Shown here: piece by piece, positions 53,639 to 61,220 of the stretch
How the letters are laid out: each line of letters begins with the position of its first letter
How positions within the stretch are numbered: the stretch's first letter is position 1
Made by a program: the position numbers and the translations under genes
Source: Marsupella aquatica
Lineage: Eukaryota; Marchantiophyta
Assembly (NCBI GenBank): GCA_973895155.1
Contig: OZ316892.1
Span: forward strand, 31,000,001-31,064,000
Length of the DNA: 64,000 nt
Reading direction: 5' to 3'
Notes under the pieces: model-generated
Seen by the model: only the letters and a program-made list of their open reading frames with translations
Told to the model about the DNA's origin: nothing
The model's database searches: none

Positions 53639-56600
53639 ATGAGTGATTCGGAGGAGTTTTTTCGAAGACGTGGAACTTGAAGCACGAGGATCACCGCGGA
53701 GGTTTCAGGGGCAGAGAGAGGAGCAGGAGGAAGAGCACGTGACACCGATACCATCACCGGTGCGGCGTGTGGTGGAGGAAGCAGTACTACTACCGGAGCT
53801 CACGGTAAAGAAGAAGATGGGGACTTTCAAGCTTGGGGGACCCAAGTATGAAGTGACAAAGTATGATGGGCGCTCTGACTACTTGCTATGGGAGAAGCAA
53901 GTGAAGGGAGTGCTTTATGCGTCAGGGATGGGCCAACTGCTGAGCCCTCGTGAAGACGATGTTGATGAGAAACAATGGGACCGCATGCAGGAGCAGGGAG
54001 TGTGGTGTGTTACACTCTATCTCATGCCTCCCATCATCAAGCAGTTAGGTGCACATAAGGATTGCATGTCCTTGTTTGCGGAATTGCAGAGCAAGTATCA
54101 CCGCAAGGAGTTGTCGAACCGGCTCTACACTTCCTACAAACTGATGAGTTTCAGGATGAAGGAATCTGGTACAAAGTTGCAAGACCATGTGGATGCTTTC
54201 AACGACATGGTCGTTGACTTGGAAAACCTTGGGGAGACTTTGAATGATGAGACGAAGGCTCTGCAGCTTCTTAGTTCATTGCCTCCATCTTACCAGTCCC
54301 TATCACGAGTGTTGTTGCATCGTGATAGGGATACCATTTCATACAATGACGTGGTAAGTTCTCTGCTTAGTGATGATCTTCAGCAGAAGATGCACATCAC
54401 GTCACAGCCTTCATCATCTGGTGCTGCCCTCAATGTTAACCGTGGGAGGAGTATGCAGCGACCAACTGGGGACCGTAGAACCCAGTTTAGATCTAAATCC
54501 AGATCTAAGTCCAAGGGTAAATCCCCTCAGAGGAGGCAGGTGACATGTTGGAAGTACAACCAAGTTGGACACTTCAAGCGAGACTGTAAGGGAAAGGCAG
54601 CGGAAACTTCATCGGCAAATGTGGCTAGGGCTGATGGAGAAGCTGATTTACTCAATGATGAGTATGTTTTATGAAGCCGGGGGTATGCCCTGTGCACGTC
54701 ATCTAGGAGAGCAGATGATGTGTGGATTCTTGATTGTGCTTGCTCTTTTCATATTTGTTACATTCGTGAGTTTTTCAGTTCTTACTCTGTTTCAAACGGT
54801 TCAGTTCTGATGGGAAATGATCACTCCTGTCAAATTGAGGGAATTGGGTCTGTGAAGATTCAAATGTTTGATGGCGCTGTGCGCATAGTGTCCGGAGTCA
54901 GGTATGTACCTGGCATGCGTAAGAATCTGATTTCACTCGGTGTGTTGGATTCAAATGGTCATCAATGGAGCGTTATTGATGGTGAACTTCAAGTCAGGTC
55001 GGGAGAGACAGTGATTTTGAAGGGGAGTAGACAAAAGAATTTGTATGTGTTACAGGGCAATACTGTATGTGGAGAGGCCAATGTAACCAAGTCTCACGAG
55101 GAGATGACTCAACTGTGGCATTCACGGCTAGGCCACATGAGTGAGAAGGGTTTGGCTATCTTACGGAAGAATGGACTCATTTCTGATTTGCAATCTTGTA
55201 AATTAGAGTTTTGTGAGCATTGCATTCTTGGAAAGCAGCATCGTCGTGCTTTTGGTGTTGGAACTCATCGTTCCAAAGCGGTTCTTGAGTACATACATAG
55301 TGACGTGTGGGGTCCATCCCCGACTCCCTCACACTCTGGAAAGTTGTACTATGTATCATTTATTGATGATTACTCAAGATTTGTGTGGATTTATTTCATG
55401 ACGCATAAGTCTGATGTCTTGTCCATTTTTAAGAAGTGGAAGGCCCAGGTGGAGAATCAGACTGGAAACACGATCAAGTGTTTGGATACAAGGGTGAAGA
55501 GTCTGAGGTCAGACAACGGCGGGGAGTACACTTCAATGGAATTTGAAGAGTACTGTTCAGAACAGGGGATAACTCGCCATCTCACCACAGTTTATACTCC
55601 GCAGCAGAATGGTGTCGCTGAGAGGCTCAATCGGACACTGTTGGAGCGGTCACGGAGTATGTTGAGCCAATCAGGTTTACCACAAGAATTTTGGGCAGAA
55701 GCTGTCAATACCGCAGCTTATTTGGTAAATCTTTCTCCTTCTAGTGCTATCAATTTCAAAACGCCGTTTGAGATGCGCTATAAGCGGCAAGCAGACTATC
55801 ATGGCTTGGTAATTTTTGGAAGTGATGCATATGCTCTCACACCAAAGCAGAATAGGACCAAGTTGGATCCTACCTCCAGGAAATGTGTTTTTCTTGGGTA
55901 CCAGAGTGGTGTGAAAGCCTATAGGCTATGGGATCCTATTGCCTGTAAGCTCGTTGTCAGTAGGGATGTTTCCTTCAATGAATCCAGATTATTGAAGGAG
56001 GGGGAGAATACTCAGGTCTCCCGTACTGACAAAGGAAAATCTCCTATCCCGGATCTCGTTGAGGGGGAGATTGGTTATGAGATGCATGACCGGAGAGAAG
56101 GAGTTGCTCCAATTATGGAGCTGGTTCCTATGCCAGAGGAACCAGAGGAGTTTGTTGATGCTGGTGAGCAACAAGTGGATGCTGTTGAGCTTCAAATTGT
56201 ACCAGCACACGCAGATCAACCGGAGTCATCGACTAGAAGAACATCTGGTCGCACTGTACACGCTCCATCAAGGTATGGACAGTGGGTTGATTCATCTCAA
56301 CTGCAAGAGGATGATTTTACAGCTGATGATGAGGGTGATGCGTTAATTTTGGAAGAAGGAGAACCTTCTTCATTTCATGAGGCAAGTGCTTCAAAAGAGA
56401 AGCAGAAGTGGACTGCAGCAATGCAAACGGAGATGCAGTCACTAAAGGACAACAAAACTTGGGAGCTTGTTAAGCTGCCTAAGGGTCAGCAAGTGGTGGA
56501 CAGCAAGTGGATTTACAAGCTGAAGGATAATTCCATAGGAGGTGGATCGAAGGTCTACAAGGCTAGATTGGTAGCAAAGGGATTCACACAAGAGAAAGGT

Positions 56601-57947
56601 GTGGATTACAATGAGGTCTTCTCACCAGTTGCTAAGTACTCTACAATACGACTATTGTGTGTACTTGTTGTAATGTTTGGTCTACTCCTAGATCAGATGG
56701 ATGTTGTCACAGCTTTCCTCTATGGCACATTGGAAGAGGTGATCTTCATGAGACAACCGCTAGGTTTTGTGAAGAGAGGACAGGAGGAATTGGTTTGCAG
56801 ATTGCTGAAATCCTTGTATGGGTTGAAGCAGTCACCAAGACAGTGGAACAAGCGGTTTGACGATTGGATTCGGTCACAAGGTTTTCACAGAAGTGTATTT
56901 GACCCTTGTGTGTATTTGAAACCGGTGAAGAATGTTGTCTTTGGGTTCATTGTTTTAGTACTTTATGTGGATGACATGCTAATTGCAGCCAAGGATAGGT
57001 CTGAGATTGTTAAGCTCAAGGCACTGCTTAGTGCAGAGTTTAAGATGAAGGACTTAGGGCCAGCTAAGAGGATTTTGGGTATGGAGATCACTAGGGACTT
57101 GGAGGCTGGCAAGCTATGGTTGACGCAGAGCAGTTATGCGAGGAAGGTAATTGCAAGGTTCAACATGGAGAATAGCAAGCCAGTAAGTACCCCGTTGGCT
57201 CCACACTTCAAGTTATCATCAGCGTTCTGTCCTACGGATGACACAGAGAAGGGGTTGATGTCAAAGGTTCCATATGACAAGGCAGTGGGGAGTCTCATGT
57301 ATTTGATGACTTGCACTAGACCTGATCTTGCCATGGCTATGGGCAAGGTGAGCAGGTACATGTCGAATCCAGGGAAGGTACACTGGGAAGCAGTGAAGTG
57401 GATTATCAGGTACTTGAAGGGTACCGTGGATCATGGTCTTTTATTTGATGCGAATGCAAAGAATGCTAGATCATTGATTGGCTATGTAGATTCTGACTAT
57501 GGACAAGATTTGGACCGAAGGAGATCAACAACAGGATACGTGTTCACACTTGGCGGTGGATGCATAAGTTGGAGGTCTACTTTGCAGAAGTGTATTGCTC
57601 AGTCTACTACAGAAGCGGAGTATGTTGCAGCTGCGGAAGCAGCAAAGGAAGCGATTTGGTTGGATAGACTTATCACTGAAATGGGATTGCCACAGGGGAA
57701 TGTGAAGCTCCATTGTGATAGTCAAAGTGCGCTCCACCTTGCTGTGAACCAGGTGATGGACAGTAGAGTGAAGCACATTGACGTCAGGTACCATTTTATC
57801 AGGCAGGCTGTGTCTGATAATTTGTTTGAGCTAGTCAAGATTGATGGTAAACTCAACCCGGCTGACGCATTTACCAAAGTGATTCCTTTGGAGAGTTTCT
57901 CTAGACACCGTGACGTATTGCAGGTTTTGCAATTGCATCACAAGTAG
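53639..57947 (+). pseudogene. Copia-2 gag-pol polyprotein, lightly damaged
   Basis: The probable start is ATG 53639 (MSDSEEF); a T6 run at 53657-53662 has one base too many for the long frame, which is open from 53643. It encodes gag (YDGRSDYLLWEKQVKGVLY), a zinc knuckle CWKYNQVGHFKRDC in which the second Cys is Tyr, protease WILDCACSFH, and integrase with SRLGHMS and FCEHCILGK, DVWGPSP, RSDNGGEYTS and PQQNGVAERLN. Reverse transcriptase (YKARLVAKGFTQEKGVDYNE, VLYVDDMLIA) and RNase H (STTEAEYVAAAEAAKEAIWL) follow. The only internal stop is TGA 54672-54674, just before protease. Because the LTRs look identical, these lesions are young or the element was moved by another copy's proteins. Confidence 0.92.
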
Positions 57948-58125
57948 AGTTTTCTTAAACATTCATTGTAATTACTGATATATGCTCTTCCTCATTCCTA
58001 TGTATTAGGCTACGGCTTAGTTCTGGTTTGCTCTAGTTAGAGAGGGAAACCGGTTTGGTTTCTGTCCAGAACTTCCCGCTGAGGGATCATATACATTGGC
58101 AGTATTACTCTCCCCTAGACCAGAG

Positions 58126-58138
58126 TCAAGGGGAAGAT
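58126..58138 (+). promoter_or_regulatory. Copia-2 polypurine tract
   Basis: CAAGGGGAAGATT directly before the 3' LTR. Confidence 0.75.
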
Positions 58139-58613
58139 TGTTGGGTATTTACTCTTACGTCTAGGTTAGGTATGACGTGGTTGGTACAACAACGTGGGTT
58201 GGTACAACTACGTGGTTAGGTACAACTATGTGATTAGGTACAACTATGTGGTTAGGTACAACTACGTGATTAGGTACAACTATGTGGTTAGGTACAACTA
58301 CGTGATTAGGTACAACTATGTGGTTAGGTACAACTATGTGGTTAGGTACAACTAAGTTGCACACTATATCATAAGAGGCATGTGTGCTTGGAGAGGTAGA
58401 ACCAAGGCTCATTGTTATGGAGCCACTTGAGAGATAGGGAGAGCTTACACTGTGGAGACTCGGTATAGCCGACGGGCTTAGAGTTCAGTAAAGTTCTCTT
58501 GTGTGTTCCCGTGGACGTAGCCTCAAGGAGGTGAACCACGTATCTCTTGTGTCGACTATTGTGCGTTGGATGGTTCATGGGCTTGCCGTTGCGATCGTCG
58601 TCTATGCTCAACA
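58139..58613 (+). repeat. Copia-2 3' LTR
   Basis: Direct repeat of 52010-52484 including the 18-bp minisatellite; followed by target duplication ACAGC. Confidence 0.95.
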
Positions 58614-60316
58614 ACAGCAACATCCTCCATCCCAAGCATGCGGTGTACCTGAAGACTCAGGGATTTGAGCACCTCGCCTCTCTCCCCTGGAACACTTGCA
58701 GGTACTACGGGGAGGACATGACAGAATTCGTCAAGAATTATGACGACGTACGTCAACAGACTCGGCTGCGGGGAAGGAATATGTCCCTCACAGAAGAACG
58801 GCTCAAGATGATCTTCGGGTTACCCGAAGGTGACCATCGAGTCGAATCACGGGCTCCCGGGGGCAAGGGGGCCAAGTACCAATCTTCAAGTTTTCCCTCA
58901 GAGGGATCAGTAGACAACGGGTTCGTGATGAGGACCTGCCTCATGCCCGAGATAGCTGAGCGGCTGGAGTTCCAGAGGTACGCTCTCCACTTGATGGAAC
59001 CCCGGGGGGAGATCTCCGCCGCCCAGGTCATCCAGGTCGAGAACTATCGACCTAGGAAGTGGGCGTCGTACTTCGCTAAGAAATTCCATGAAGAGATGGA
59101 GCGGCGAAGGAAGACGCTGTACATTGGCGGGAAGGCGTATTTCGCTAGCCACATCGAAATCATTCTTGAGTGGTATGCCCGGTTTGATCGACGAACCCTT
59201 CCCCGCCTCAACGTTACAAAGCTGGTCCCAGCTAGGTGGGTTTTTCCGGCATTGGAGAGACGGCCCCAACCCGAGGCCCGAAGTCCAGTGGACACGCCAG
59301 CTTCACCCACCCCACCTCCACAAATAGCTGTAATCGTAACCGAGGAGGCGCCGGAGGGGTCGGTCGTCGCAACCGTTGGTGCGACCCAACTAGCCGGGCT
59401 AAGTACAGAAGTTGGTACGGCAGAGGTCTTACCCGAACCCGGGCCTCCCAAGGACCCGCCGGTGGCAATTCCGGAGAACCGGACATCGCTGCAGGAGGAT
59501 ACTCCGGCCCCTTCCAACGTTATGTCCCCAGGGCTGGACGTCACTGCCCCGGCCCCTGCGCGTGTTGATGTCTGCCCGTGCCCAAATCCGGACAGGCACA
59601 ACTTGGACCACCCGGAACTCTTCGTACAGGGTACGTTTCTGAACGGGCTTCTGGGAGATTTCTCTCATCAAATTGCCCGGGATACCGGGGAGTTCACGGC
59701 TCGGAAGGTAGCCTGTTTCTTCAATCAGGAGTTGGTTGCCGCCGTAAAGGCAGGGCGGGCCCAGTCGGAGGCCCTTCAGAGGATAGAGCGGTACCGGGAG
59801 GAGTCCGTGTACCTAAAGAACGAAGTGGCGGCTCAAGAGGCTGAGCTTCTGCAACTACGACCCAAGGTTGCAGCCGCCGATGAGTTGTTAGCAAAGGCGT
59901 ACGCTCTTACCGCCCTAGCCGAACAGGCCAAAGCTGGGAACGAGGCCGAGATTACACGACTCCGGAACCAGATTGACAGTTTGAAGAAACAAGCTGTCAC
60001 CTGGCAGAAAGACCTGGAGGAGGCCGAGGAGCAAGCCCAGCGGGACGCGACGGAGATAGCCACGCTGCAGGCCGAGATGGCGCGGCTCCAAACCGAGGCC
60101 GAGAAGTAGGACCAGCTGGCGAGTAAACTGGCGAGCGACGCCCAGCAGCTGGAGGAGGCATGTCAAGAGGCAGCAGAGGAGACGGACGCGGCGAGGCGAG
60201 AGAACGAATCTCTGCTGGACCAGGTCCAGCTCCTCAAAGCAGACAATGACAGGCTTCGAAGGCAGCAGGATGGCCGTTCCCATTCGGGCGGCTCTGGCAA
60301 GCGTGCCATGCATTAG

Positions 60317-61215
60317 CGGCGGAGTAGGAATAGATTAGGATTAGGATTGGCTTAGTCAGGCTCTTGGGACAGGCACCTGCCTTAGGTACGGCAGCGCTGC
60401 CCTGCTGTCCAGCCTGCGTAGATTAGGATCTTCTAATAAGACACAGCCGTTTTCCGGCCTGACTGTCAGCTTAGTTAGGACCTTGGTCAGCGAATCTTCG
60501 GCGGGAGGACGCCCCGTTCCTCGGCTCTTAGTATTTAGTGCACCCCTCGGTAGAGGCAGGGGGGGTTTTTAGTTTCAGAGTCGGACATCCGCGGGACATG
60601 CGGGGAGTCCCGACCTCTAGGAATGACAGAGTACCAAGGGGAGGGGGTAGGACTAAGCTTGCCGGGCGAGTGCGGAGCCGGGCTCCGTTGTAGTGTGCAC
60701 CCTTGGCCTTGAACCTGTGCATTCCAGGGCTGTCGTGTCAACTAAGTGTACGCATATGTTCCCTTTGTAGTAAAAATCCTTTCCCATCATTTTTCCTTCG
60801 TGTAAATCGAGATTGTATGCATGTGTGCGCATATGTGTGGGGGTTTCTCGTATATGGGTGGCAGCGCCGGGCCGAACGCACTACCCGAGACGTGCACAGG
60901 GTGCAGCCTGCGGGTAAGTGGTTGCGAGCACGGGTTGAGGACCTGTATCATCGAATCCGGATCGAAGGCGGACAGCACGAAGGCTTAGAAGCCCTTAAGC
61001 CGGGGTCGATCCTACTATCGACTAAGGTACGTTCCGGCGGCGGAACACAAACCATACCTAGGAGGTGTCCGTATTTAGCAATATGCGCACTTAGCGCTAG
61101 TTTACGAGAATAAGGTGCATTACGTGCTTCCCTTCCTGCCCGAACCCTCAGATTTACGAGGGATGTGCCCGTCTAAGCTGAAGTCTGAGTTAAGGCCGAA
61201 GCCTACGACGTGACA
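60317..61215 (+). other. Trailer of the solo LTR
   Basis: 899 bp without a gene. It carries TTCCGGCGGCGGAA at 61032-61045 and a CCCTC...GAGGG hairpin near 61145-61163, and ends GTGACA. Its length matches the 921-bp trailer of the larger LTR. Confidence 0.6.
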
Positions 61216-61220
61216 ATCAA

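Larger units (their letters stand above)
52010..58613 (+). mobile_element. Ty1/Copia retrotransposon 2, recent insertion
   Basis: 6604 bp with two 475-bp LTRs that read as identical. Target duplication ACAGC (52005-52009 and 58614-58618). Ends are TGTTGGGTATT...ATGCTCAACA. It lies inside the solo LTR's reading frame and is the youngest layer of the nest. Confidence 0.97.
51065..60316 (+). pseudogene. LTR-encoded coiled-coil protein of the solo LTR, split by Copia
   Basis: The coding segments are 51065-52009 and 58619-60316; the Copia sits exactly between codons and the frame matches on both sides. Total about 880 codons. The first segment starts MSHTILSSSAIRFWTQFLST, has AEVSGYFFDGDKYIGFW, a PVPVPV/QPQPQ tract, and an acidic then basic linker (SRGKKRKES). 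The second has FEHLASLPWNTCRYY, MTEFVKNY, LRGRNMSLTEERLKMIFGLP, a Pro-rich linker with a CPCPNPD motif, and a long coiled coil from about 59700. A TAG at 60107-60109 interrupts it; the frame then stays open for 68 codons to 60314-60316. Same domain order as the 39671-43060 protein but strongly diverged. Confidence 0.75.
50599..61215 (+). mobile_element. Nested solo LTR of a related giant-LTR Gypsy family (itself split by a Copia)
   Basis: Starts TGTGACGCC, ends ACGTGACA, and is flanked by ATCAA on both sides (50594-50598 and 61216-61220); removing it restores the host LTR exactly. Without the Copia it is about 4.0 kb and has no terminal direct repeats, primer site, gag or pol, so it is best read as a single LTR left by LTR-LTR recombination. 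The layout mirrors the host LTR: 466-bp leader, a coiled-coil ORF, and an 899-bp trailer with TTCCGGCGGCGGAA. Confidence 0.75.

Noticed and set aside
6594-60109. TAG as a sense codon (Gln), as in some green algae
   Set aside because: TAG also stands at positions where relatives have Trp (18243, 12545), several long frames terminate normally at TAG, and TGA lesions occur too. Transition decay explains all cases.
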